NCBI GenBank assembly: GCA_035610365.1
Contig: CM069435.1
Coordinates: 17,783,123 to 17,847,122, forward strand
DNA length: 64,000 nt
Origin: Aquatica leii
Taxonomy: Eukaryota > Arthropoda > Insecta > Coleoptera > Lampyridae
Direction: 5' to 3'
This document shows, piece after piece, positions 13,380-23,390 of this stretch. Positions within the stretch are counted from its first letter, which is position 1, and the number at the start of each line of letters is the position of its first letter. A program made the position numbers and the translations under genes. The notes below the pieces were generated by a model, which was not told the origin of the DNA, did no database searches, and saw only the letters and a list, made by a program, of their open reading frames with translations.

Positions 13380-14680
13380 ATTCTTATATAAGTTGCGTAC
13401 AGTATAAGTTTCGTCCCAGAACGCCCTCTTATTACATTCAAATAGTTGGCTGTCATTTTTTAATTTTTTTCTTGACGTATGGAATTAATAAAAGGAAAAG
13501 ACGTCATTTCTAATGAATGTGAAAAGAATTGTACCTGAAAATCTAACCAGTGAGACCTTCATTTCTAAATATTCGCCTTTATCCGCTTTATAAATAGATG
13601 CATTGGTTTTACTTCATATGTGAGAGTTTCTCTGGGGCAAGAATGACTTTCTATTTGATTTTCCCGTAATTATAATTGCGTATTGGGCTACAGCCACGTG
13701 CTTGCCCCTTTGAAATGTTATATGTCGATTAAATATATTTCGCTGGAATCGATAACTTGGAGCACGTATTAAGTGGAACATTGGTTACCAACAACAATTT
13801 CGGAATACAATTTGAGGTCAAGTCGTTGACGTACTTCGTGTGATGGTTTACTAAAATTTGGAGGCACACCGGAGATAGGAATAGTGAAAATCACGCATTC
13901 GCTTACAACGATTCATTGGTTGACTTACTTCTTTCTTTGCACTTTTAGGAGACGATTCAAGCATGCCGATAGTTATTAGCGTGACTATCCTGGGTACAAT
14001 TTCCTTAATTTCTATTAATTCATGTATTTATCGAACGTAAAGTACGTGCAACGTAGGTAACATCTATACCTATGTCGCACGTGTTTTTTCGTTCGATAAA
14101 TACACGAATTAATAGAAATTACAGAAATTGTACTCAGGATTGTCCAGTCATGCTAATAGCTATCAGCATGCTTGAATCGTCTCCTAAAATTGCTGAAAAT
14201 GTAAAGACTAACAAACGCAAATTTGTTTTTAAAGTTATAGTTTAAATTTATTCTAAGTGCGATTTGCATCTGGTTGTGAATTCGCTAGTTTCGCATCGAA
14301 TCAAAGTTTAATTTTTCGATTACCTGTTAATTTATACTGTGATACTGTAGTACGATAATTTTATGTATGGAGTGTTGCTTGCCCTTGCATCAACGTTATT
14401 GACTATGATATTTATCGACGAACTCTTAATTGTTACTATACATGTACTTCCGCCTCGCTTTTTTTTACCTCTCTCGTTAAAAATAAATATATTCGTTGTT
14501 ATAACCAATGTTTTGTCATTTGTTATCTTTCAGTGCTGGACAGATTTAAACGGTATCTGTCATTAATAGTTTCCCACCGTTTTGGCGTCTTTTTAAATTA
14601 GCACACCGAGATCTACAAGCCTCACACCGAATTATCTATATTGAGCTAGTCGCTTGCTTTTAAGTTACGGGTAAAAAAGC
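13380..14680 (+). repeat. Unidentified dispersed repeat, copy A
   Basis: Shares ordered blocks with copies at 36,670-37,795 and 51,310-52,400. These are GTATAAGTTT.GTCCC.GAACGCC near the start, TCTGGGGCAAGAAT in the middle (GGGGTAAGAATT in copy C), TTTAGGAGACGATTCA near two thirds, and GAGCTAGTCGCTTGC...AAGTTACGGGTAA at the end. It has no significant ORF. Just before the terminal block is a pyrimidine tract ending TTTCAG, as in copy B. Copy C has GGGTGAGT at its end, which resembles a splice donor. It could be an LTR, a non-autonomous element or a 5' untranslated leader; I cannot name the family. This copy alone contains a large inverted duplication. Confidence 0.65.
13943..14189. repeat. 247-bp imperfect foldback (inverted duplication)
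   Basis: The left arm begins TTTTAGGAGACGATTCAAGC at 13,943 and runs to TAGGTA at 14,059. The right arm is its near reverse complement, from TACCTA at 14,067 to CTCCTAAAA at 14,189. The arms are about 117-123 bp and differ by scattered substitutions and small indels; the loop is about 7 bases. Copies B and C of the host repeat carry only one arm, so this copy has gained an inverted duplicate. Confidence 0.85.
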
Positions 14681-14689
14681 GCGTAACAA

Positions 14690-14830
14690 TCCTCTTATGC
14701 TGTCTTGGTCTCCCACATGATGTCTCTCGTCCAGCGTGTATTATCCTGTTTGGCAATGTGTCCCATTTTTTTGTTAAAGACACGTTTTATCACCACCATA
14801 AAATAGTCTTGAGCCTTAAATATTAAGATT
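14690..14830 (-). pseudogene. LINE 3' coding scrap (RTE-type C-terminus)
   Basis: The minus-strand frame reads KKMGHIAKQDNTRWTRD, preceded by KAQDYFMVVIKR. This matches the conserved tail of RTE-like insect endonuclease-reverse transcriptases, whose usual form is KWAGHIARR.DNRWT. Only some 45 codons remain. The frame then runs into unrelated DNA on the other side, and a second LINE scrap lies immediately to the right on the opposite strand. Confidence 0.6.
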
Positions 14831-15029
14831 AGAATATTTCCTTCAACCAGTAGCATACAAGACCATATTTTTAAGGTACAACAACTTATAAAAAAGAAAA
14901 TAATAAAAAAAAAAATATATGAATCTTCATAGATATGAAAAAGAAAGAAAAGCTTAGAAAACAGTAAATACAATGATAACGTTTGTATGCTAGTACTGAA
15001 AACAGAGTAAGAAGTAATCGATTGTCGGA

Positions 15030-15600
15030 AAGTTTCTACATAACTGAAGGAGTGAGACAAGGTAGTGTGTTAAGTCCATCATTATTTACTATATGCACAA
15101 TAGAAACAGCTATAGAAAACTAACAAAATAAAAGAGCAGTAGTAGGCTACAGAAACCAACAGCCTTTTTATATAGAAGCGTGTACCTACGCAGACAATAT
15201 CCTTATAGTAGCGGGAAAGAAATCTAGAAAAATCCAGTTAGAAAACGTCGCTAGAAAAGCTTAATCTCAACTTAAATATAAATAAAACAAAATCTATGGT
15301 CACAACAAACAAAGAAAAATAAGAGTAACAATAAAAGAAAAGAATTTGAACAAGTTAATAAATACTTAGGATGTATACTAAACTATAAGTTGAATGAAAG
15401 AACCCGTACAAGTGAGATACAACAACAGGCACTAAAAATAAAAAGAATGAACAAGAGAAATAATTAAAGCGTAAAGAAAGAATTAGCAGAAAAGTCAACT
15501 AAAGAAGTACTGAAATAGAAGAGCATGGATAAAGGAAAAGAAGCAAAGTCTATAGTAAAAGGAGACAGAAGCAGAAAAGGAACAGTAATATTGAGAAAAA
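15030..15600 (+). pseudogene. LINE reverse transcriptase fragment
   Basis: Plus-strand frames give EGVRQGSVLSPSLFTI (the RT box before the catalytic loop) near 15,045-15,095, then TYADNILIVAGKK near 15,185-15,225, where the YADD catalytic motif has become YADN, and then KYLGCILNYKLNERTRTSEI near 15,360-15,420. This is the palm and early thumb of a non-LTR retrotransposon RT. The pieces lie in different frames with stops between them, and the second catalytic aspartate is lost. The remainder to 15,600 is A-rich and uninformative. Confidence 0.75.
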
Positions 15601-15639
15601 ACTAGAAAATAGAAGAAAAGCCTAGAACACAGCGAACGA

Positions 15640-16420
15640 AATTGCAAAAAACCTGGTGACAAACATGAAACTCAAAAAGCCTAGATGGAAGATTTGTATT
15701 GCATAGTAGTCATCTTGAAGTTCGTAACCTTCAAATCTTGTACACGACAAATGAGTTTCCAACGACTGAAAGAAATGAAAATCAGAAAGGTCAGATCTGG
15801 ACTGTGACGCAGATGGACAATAACTTCGCAATTGTGTTTCTATCTCCAGCCGTTCGTCTGATTTGAGGTGTGCGGCCTTGCATTGTCATGCAGCAACCCG
15901 ACTCCTTTTGCGGGATACATTGATGTAGTTTTTTGAGAATCTGACAATAAATGATTGTCGTTTTCTGTAGCAAAATGCCTTGCATATCCCAGACTGCCAA
16001 ACTGGTGGTGTACCCAGGTCTCGCCTCCTGTTACTATAGACTCTAAACGATAACGCGTTAAAATTCCGTTGCCGCCGCCATGCTTTGTATTTTGTGTTGG
16101 TCGGCCAACATTTTTGGTACCCTTTCGTGGAAACTTTTTGAAAGCTTAATACAGATACGATTTCATGAAGAGAGCTTTTAGTAATGTCATTAAAGCAATT
16201 TCTCGTATTTTTACCCGACGATTTTCGCGAATCAGCGTATCGACTTTTAATTGATTCTCATCAGTTTTCGCTGTTGATGGTTTTCGTCGCACTCCTTTCA
16301 TTACGCCGCTGGTTCCAGACCCCACTCGATTTTCGATTTGTTCGACACTTACGGAATGAGATCGCGTCGGGGACCATTGGTACTTTCACTTGCATATTTT
16401 AAGTCGCTGTGAACGGTCGA
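15640..16420 (-). pseudogene. Mariner-family transposase relic
   Basis: On the minus strand, from 16,420 down, the landmarks are a GRPST-like linker, DENQLKVDTLIRENRRVKIREIAL (helix-turn-helix region), VTGGETWVHH near 16,010-16,040 (usually VTGDETWV), YCQILKKLHQ, LHDNARPHTSNQT at 15,867-15,893, and VHLPHSPDL near 15,790-15,815, where mariners have HPPYSPDL. The order and spacing fit a DDD-type mariner cut-and-paste transposase of about 340 residues. The first catalytic aspartate (GDE) reads as glycine, and several frameshifts are needed, so it is inactive. No terminal inverted repeats were found, and the N-terminal part is missing or very decayed. Confidence 0.8.
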
Positions 16421-16449
16421 TTTTGATAGACGCCTGCCGTTAAACTGTA

Positions 16450-17640
16450 AGTAATTCTTCTTGCTATTTAGTTTTAATGATCGGTGATTTGTATTATTAT
16501 TATTCTAATGAATTGTTCTGTATACTGGCAGGATTAAAGCGATTTTTGATTGAGTTGGCGTTCACAAATAAAAAAGAAAATGACGTCAGCCATGTTGCTT
16601 TTATTAGTTTTCAAATTCTTATAGCGATTTTGCTGGAGTCAAGGCAACTTTTCCAGCGAAAGTGCGCTGCGGGAAGGGTATGCTAATTATTCTCGGGTAC
16701 GCTGACGTTATACCGTTCAAGTTTCTTTGATTGTTTAAACGTAGTTAAGGCCAGATATTGGTAAACCACGCCGTACATGTACGCGTATATAATACGTAAA
16801 TCTCGTGAACAATTTTGGAAGTAGTTGACGTTTGCTACTTGTAATGAACTTCGGCGGGGAAAGTTTTTTGCTCGCAACTGAATGTAAACGAAACAGTTGA
16901 TCAATATTGAGATATAAAGTTACGGTGCTGGAATTGTGGAATTGTCTTGTTGAAACTTGGTGACCGTATTAGCTTGTTCACCAGTAGCGTTCTGTTTTAC
17001 TTAGTATTAAATTCCTTAAATAGTACATGTTATTGTTGGATATAATTATATACGCTTGTTACGTTTCTCATTGATTCTGTTTTTTTTTTGTGCTATCCTA
17101 TTCTCTTCGTTAGTGAATTCAGACGTACCCTTAGTGTCTCCGAGCGGAGGATCTTATCAGTACGAAGAGTGGCGCCTATTTTCTTCTTTTTTTTATGGAT
17201 TTCTCAATCACGCTCACTAACCGACATCGTAGTTACCCGTAGTTGTTACCAACAGGACCCAGTATCCCAACGGTTGGTAACATACGTATAACTCCTGCTC
17301 TGTAAGTCTTCAATATTTTTTTATGAATTTCGGTAAGTTTTTCATTATTTGCATGCAGAAAACGAATGATAGCTCGTATTTCAAACCTTGAGTAGGTTTC
17401 GATCGAAACTCATTTTGCGGCTGTCACTGAACACGTTGTGCTAAACCTATGGAGATGACAATAGCCACCTATGCATACATGTGCATTTAAAATGCGTGCA
17501 AGTTGGTTTGGCAAAAAACCAAGATTGTGTGTAATGAATATCTTGATGTGTTGTGACAAGTCACGAAAATACTAAACCAGATAAGCACAGAGCCACTAAG
17601 AAAACTATATTAATTATCACGCTTAACGAAACAATGTCAG
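16450..17640. other. Spacer, unidentified
   Basis: Mixed AT-rich DNA with a short TAT/ATT run at about 16,490. A pyrimidine-rich part at 17,080-17,220 loosely recalls the terminal part of the dispersed repeat family A/B/C, but I could not align it convincingly. No gene is supported. Confidence 0.4.
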
Positions 17641-17649
17641 TAACTATTG

Positions 17650-18060
17650 CAAATGAATTGTTTGTTTCTTTTTAGTTTCCACCAGTTAAGATTGTGCACT
17701 TGGACATTAGGCAATCTGTTAAAGAACTGTCTGCTGATGCCAGGCAAAGTCAGATGTTTCAAGTTTTTCGATATAACTAAGAGCAACATATTATTCCTAC
17801 ATCTATTCAGTGGCAGCGATACGACTTTATAGTTTTTCGGTAAAAAAACAGCACAGATACTCTGTAAATTGAAGGCTACTGCAGATGAAACGGAACAGAA
17901 AGTTCATAGCAGTTCTGCATTCTGAAAATGATAAATGCGCTACGCTATGAAACATTTGAAAACTTTCGAACAAAGACATCAAAAATCTCGCATACAAAAG
18001 CACCTTGACAGCATTCCCTGAGCGTAGAAAAACAGCACACAACAATAGTGAAACGTTCTC
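17650..18060 (+). pseudogene. Decayed orphan coding family ('GSDTT' box)
   Basis: Plus-strand frames read NILFLHLFSGSDTTL, a stop, then FFGKKTAQIL near 17,790-17,860. This resembles the HAFTGCDTTSAFxGKGK box of a large protein family that is common, usually unannotated, in arthropod and cnidarian genomes and often found among mobile elements. About 60 codons later, MRYAMKHLKTFEQRHQ would fit that family's next conserved stretch (YRYxxFxKK...). The cysteine of the box is replaced by serine. The function of the family is unknown to me. The copy has stops and stops being recognisable at 18,060, where the promoter-like module begins. Confidence 0.4.
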
Positions 18061-18430
18061 AAATTCAAGAGCCTTCTCGAAGTTGTTATCTATCTTCTAG
18101 AACGTATACCGAAAGTTATGGAACACTCGAGAAGGATTTCCAAAATGTGTATAAATACGGAACAAACAAATCGTAGGCCAGTTATTTTCGTAATGCGAAG
18201 ACATCAGTGTTAAGAAGATTATTCAAGTCTAAATAAATAAGTCGTTAACGCGTGTGAGATAAACCTACGGTGAATAATCTGGTACGTGACTTTAACTTAA
18301 ACAAGTGTTAAACAAGTGTGTTATTATTAGATTTAATTAGTTCGGTTAATTTAAAAGTGTACAGATTTTTAGTATAAGTAAAAATCTTTTTAGTAGTTTA
18401 AATAAATTAGTTTTAATAATAAAATTAGAA
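18060..18430 (+). promoter_or_regulatory. Heat-shock-promoter-like module, copy C
   Basis: Three heat-shock-type elements are followed by a spaced core promoter. TTCAAGAGCCTTCTCGAA at 18,064-18,081 has four alternating pentamer cores with one mismatch. TTCTAGAA lies at 18,095-18,102. GAACACTCGAGAAGGATT lies at 18,121-18,138. The TATA box TATAAATA is at 18,150-18,157, and an initiator-like CCAGTT at 18,178 is 28 bases downstream. The leader contains TTAAGAAGATTATTCAAGT, AAATAAATAAGT, CGTGTGTG-like blocks and TTAGATTTAATTAGTTCGGT, all shared with copy D. No ORF follows. The layout is what a heat-shock gene promoter would show; an LTR origin is the alternative. Confidence 0.6.
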
Positions 18431-21400
18431 AACTTTAAAACTCTTTGTTGGGATACGTGAGAACTTGTCTATTTGTAACAAAATTTAAAAAAAAAAACAA
18501 TTGAATGTTGGAAAACCATTGAACCAAAACCATCTCCTGATGTTTAACATAAATGAAAGTTCGCTGTTCTACAACTTTGATTTCATAAAACATTTTGTTA
18601 TAGTCAACTCTATAGAGACAAAGTGAGTGTTTTCCCAAAAGTGTGAAAATCTGACGTAAGTTTTCTACCAGACTAGTTAATCACAATCGAAAGCATTAGT
18701 ACCCAATTGACACAGCTCTTCATTTTTGGTGCTAATAGAGTTTTCGATTAAACGTTTCGTTTCGGAAGAATTTATAAAAAGCCGAAAAAGGTGCAAAAAT
18801 ATTGAGGCACACTCAGACATAAAAAGATTTCCAGAGCTGCATCCGTTTTTCGACAGCAAAACTCTCTTTTGGTAAAACTTTTTATAAAAGATTCTATGTT
18901 CGTATAAAGCACACAGTAGGCCATGCCTTCATCTAAAACGTGTTCTTTTTTACTTTTAATAAAGCCTCAAAAATTAGTTTTGAGAACCCATAAACTTTTT
19001 CTTTGCACATAATTCGTTTTTCTAAAATTTACATTACCATAAAAAGATAAATTTAAAGTAACCGTATGCTTGAAAAAAAGTAAATAAATCGAGTGCTGTT
19101 GCTATTTTAGTTAACGTAACAAAAAAAAATAAAACGGCGAAAATCGTAAAACTAAAACGAGACAATGAAATATGTTTCGCATTAAGATTATTTGGTTAAA
19201 ACTCTGACTAATTCAAGCCCGTGCATGCACAATCTACTTCCGGTACGTTAATATAGCAGTCAAACAATTTGATTAATTAATCGAGAGTTACAATACGCAT
19301 TTCACACGAAACTTCCTCGTAGTTTCAGCAACTTATACAAAATTTGAGACAAAACAAGGTACCTGGCGCTTCGTTATACCACACCTGTCAGATAATTATA
19401 TCCTTTTAAGGATCTACTAAATCCATAGTAGGCATTCGGGCGAATCTGCACCTCCCTCGCACACCCCGAGCAACGAAATTATCTAGTTTAATACGCACGG
19501 GTACAAACACATTTTTTCCCTTACAATAAATAACAAGGTGCGATCGAGAAAATTGAGTCCAATTACCTACTTACATTTTTTCCCGAATCCGAAATAGTAA
19601 TCAGAGAAACTATACCTGAAACAAAAAAAATATTATAGTTAGAGGGTAATAAAAAAAATTCTTAAATCTATGTCAATTTCAACTTTGATCTAATGGAATT
19701 ATTTATGAGGTGCTTATGTTTTAAATAAAACGTTTCGTCCGATTCTTTCTTATAAAACTAACAAAACTAAATTGGTCACCAATTACCAATTTTTTCCTTA
19801 GATTTTTTTAGATCGGTTAAAGCGTAATGTATATTGTTAATGTCAAGGGTGTTCCCAAACATCTTTTTCAATTATATAGCGATTACCTTTGTTTCCGATT
19901 GAATAAAAAAATTACTAGGAAAAAAAGAGAAAAAGCGTGTTTTTACGACAACCTTCATTAAAGTGCAATTTTTTTGGTTGTCACTGTACCATTAAAATTA
20001 CTTCTAACAAGAAAATTCAATTAGCTCACATGAGGTGATTTTTTGTTGCATTATCGGCGATTTTAAACTTATTTTGCTTATTATCTTTCTACTTTGTAGA
20101 CAAAACGAAGCATCTACTATTATACTAAAACAACTTTGTACTAAAAAGTTACATAGCATACGAGTTAACACAGGACTAAATTGCATCAAACGTAGTGCAA
20201 TAAAAAGTAATGTTCGATACCAAAAACACTGTATCCGTTCTAGAACGATTATTTCATTACTGCGAAATTCATTTCGTAATTTAATTTTACTGAAAACTAG
20301 TGGGGTTAATTGGAGAGTTCTGGAGTAATCCGAGACTTGATTCATGCTACAACTCCTAATGTTAGTTGATTTAGCAGCCAAGACTCAAGAAAATAGACCC
20401 AATGGTTATGCTCGATCCCAGAATAGAGTAAAATAATAAATAAAATTCGTAAAAAATCGAAATTCAGTAAACGCCGGTTAATGTGATCATTACTTATGAG
20501 TAACAACAGACCGATAACAAAATCCGATGAACTTAACCGACCATGTTTACAACAATTTTTTAACTACATAACAATGAAGTTTGAAGCAAACAATATGATT
20601 ACGTTTAAAAGAGTGAATAAACTACAATAAACTAGACGAAAGAAGAACAGCCTCACTCATTTTCAACCAGGTTCTAAAATTTTAACATTATAGCGTGGAC
20701 TCCGGTCCATAAGGCACATCTTCATTTTTTGTAATGTTTCTAAGCTAACAACACCGACCACCACCGTGATAACATTCAGCGACATGCACTTTTTTTCGAC
20801 AATTAAAAATTTAGAAGCGTAACGATATTTTATCGGTACACGAAAAAACAGTAAACTCGCCAACCCACAACTAAAACTGAAATGGTAAGGTATTGAGTAC
20901 TGAATCATTCGTAGACGAGTGCTTGATTTTTTGAAGGTTAAAAGTCGCGATTTTAAATTCAGAACGATTCTTTTTCGGGAATCGTTCTCAAACTCGCTCT
21001 TTCAGATTACCGGTTGAAAAAAAAATAATTCGCTCATTCCTTTAGTTATCAAAAAATTTGCAGTCAGGTCATGGTTCCACCACAAACAATAACTTGGGCC
21101 GAATAATTTTTATATATTTATAAGTTTTTCTTAATTTGGAGATTAATCGCAAAGGGTTTCGTGGAAGCTCATTTGCCACTTACATTGAGATTAGATGGTG
21201 CCAAGATAATAATCAAGAATCAGATGTGCCTTGACATTGCATCTTCTGAGTGGTAAGTGTCAGTGAAGGAAAAAGTGTAAGTGACAGTATTATAATATCA
21301 TTAACGATGAGGTAATTAACAGACTTTCATTCTCCTTTACCACATGACTGACTACGTTATTACTCGGAGTAATTCCAAGAACATTGTTCTTTGTCTTAGA

Positions 21401-22225
21401 GAGTGTAGTGGTAGTGTAGTGCTGGTAGCCAATATTTGCTGAGTTTTAAACCATTTTCCCGGTTCATATCAAATGGATGTTTTTCCATTTTACACAGCTT
21501 CGCGGTTTAGTCTGGGAAAGTAGAAGGAGTTATAGCCAACACTTTAGTTTGGTCAAAGTATTGCGTGTATCCTTGGTTCTACACGTGTTCTACCACTGCT
21601 GATTATGTAACTTTGCGATGCTTGCAGTCAACCACGTGTTCTTTTACTCTAACTTAGTCTGTCCTAGATAACTTAATCTACAGGAACCAAGGAATTTTTA
21701 ATACCGGCATGTTTTCAAGCTCCTTGTTTGTCTTTAGCACATCTAAACCAATTGTTCAGTACAGTATAGTAAATAAGCAGTGCTAGTAGAAGGTGGTGAG
21801 TCTTCTGTAACTTTTGGATCAACTGCTCTTTCCAATGCCCTTTGTATCTCTTAAAAACCCATAGCCGCTCGTTCAACTTGTTTAAATAAGTTGTCGTTAT
21901 AACTGAAATAAGTGTTCGTTGAGCAGAACTTCTTCAGTAATTCTCGTAACACATTCTATCCTACATATGCGAACTTGAATCAAGCAAGTTCGGGTGGTTT
22001 GCTAGGTCCACATTCTCCTCAGTAATTCTCTAATCTGGGGTCTCTTCAATATGCGAATAAACCTTTCACCTCTAGCTAAAGCAAAACAACTTGGTTTAAT
22101 TCATTTAGTAAGCAATCAGGCAAAGTCGGATAAGTAATTTCGTAATTCTATAATTACAGCGTTGTTGATTTTGTGTAAAGAGTTGCTCCTTTCTACGAAG
22201 CTTTAGACCCTTACCTTTGCGAGGT
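18431..22225. other. AT-rich stretch without recognisable genes
   Basis: Mostly featureless. At 20,004-20,381 the two strands carry overlapping open frames of 97 and 125 codons. Neither looks like a known family, and overlap on both strands suggests a chance low-stop patch. A GC-richer block at 19,370-19,510 is non-coding. From about 21,200 to 22,225 the base composition rises, and a short hairpin (CGAACTTG...CAAGTTCG, near 21,970-21,992) is present. This part could be the 5' untranslated region of the LINE that starts next, but I cannot prove it. Confidence 0.45.
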
Positions 22226-22299
22226 TTAATTTGGGTAATGACTCACAGCCAATAAATCCAACCGTTCTGCCAAAAGGTCCTGTGTACGGCTAAAAGGGT

Positions 22300-23390
22300 A
22301 TAAAACAACCGTTTGTTCTCCAGTCGCCTCTCTATGAGCGTCGTGCTCTACCTCCTCCACCAAGCGTCGTCGTGAAGACGACGACATCCTTGATGACAGC
22401 AATACCCTGCCTGACAGCATTAAGGAACCTTCGACACCAATATCCTGCGTTTTACAAAGATAATCACTGCTTGCAAGATTACCCTTTCCAGACAATCAGA
22501 AATTATGAACATCGGCAGCATGCTTCAAGTGACTTTCCGAAAATCAATAATATCCCGTCGCGTTTCGCAGCAAACTGCTGATATCGCCGACGCCCATGCT
22601 GACGTTCAAACAGCCTTGCAATGAGTCACTGCTAAACTCTCCACAATCGTTGTTGCTGCACCTCCTGCCCAAATATCTAATGCCAAAGCGACACACTCTA
22701 AAATCGTCGAGAAGTACCTTCAGTTAAATCAGTCGCATCCGTTTCCATGTCGACGGTTGTCATCACTCCTAAACCCGATTCTCCCTTAAGGACCGTTGAT
22801 CAGACAAAGACGACCCTCATGAAAGTTTTATATCCCTAAAAGTACAACCTTAGACTAGACTAATTGACCAAGACAGACAAAAGCTCTATTCGACTAGAAT
22901 CCGAGAAAACGGACTTGGACGTTCCTTCAAACCTCTCCCCTGAGCAGATGAAAGAAGCTATTATCTCGCAGAACTTCCACAGCGCTTCCAATGAAGTGCC
23001 TCATCTCGCCAATGAGCTCCTCAAAGTTCAGTTCCGCTTTGGTCTTAGATACAAAGCAAATTGCCATTGGATCGTTGAGGTCTACCCGGAAGTTCGACGA
23101 TACCTTTTGGCATCGGGTCGTGTGTACGTCGCCTAGAATACATGCCGGGTTAATGACCATATCTGAGTTAAACGTTGTTTCAAGTGTCAGTAGAGTGCCC
23201 ACCACTCCGCAGACTGTAAAAGCGACTTACAGTGCGGCCATTGTACTGAAAAGCACGAGATGCCTCAACTTGGATCGTGACCCGACATGCGCAAACTTAG
23301 ATCGACACCCGATATGCGCAAACTGCGCTCGCTTTGGCACTTCCCGGTGGCCAACGAACGAGAGAGATGTGTAGAGAACTTCGTGTTTAG
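22300..23390 (+). pseudogene. R1/jockey-type LINE ORF1 (zinc-knuckle nucleic-acid-binding protein)
   Basis: In the N-terminal part (22,560-22,700), frames give ADAHADVQTALQ.VTAKLSTIV, which suggests a heptad-rich segment. The central part has DHWIVEVYPEVRR-like sequence near 23,070-23,110, then a CCHC zinc-knuckle series near 23,180-23,330 (CFKCQ..AHHSADCKSDLQCGHC in one frame). This is the layout of R1 and jockey superfamily ORF1 proteins, which coat the element's RNA. The coding sequence shifts frame repeatedly and has stops. A short tandem duplication (two units of about 28 bases, each containing ATGCGCAAACT) sits in the last knuckle. The reading frame runs into an endonuclease tail, with the body of the endonuclease missing. 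Confidence 0.7.

Noticed and set aside
14695-15060. 121-codon minus-strand open frame
   Set aside because: Most of it is antisense to the LINE RT region or A/T-rich filler. Only its last ~45 codons match a LINE tail, and those are annotated as such.
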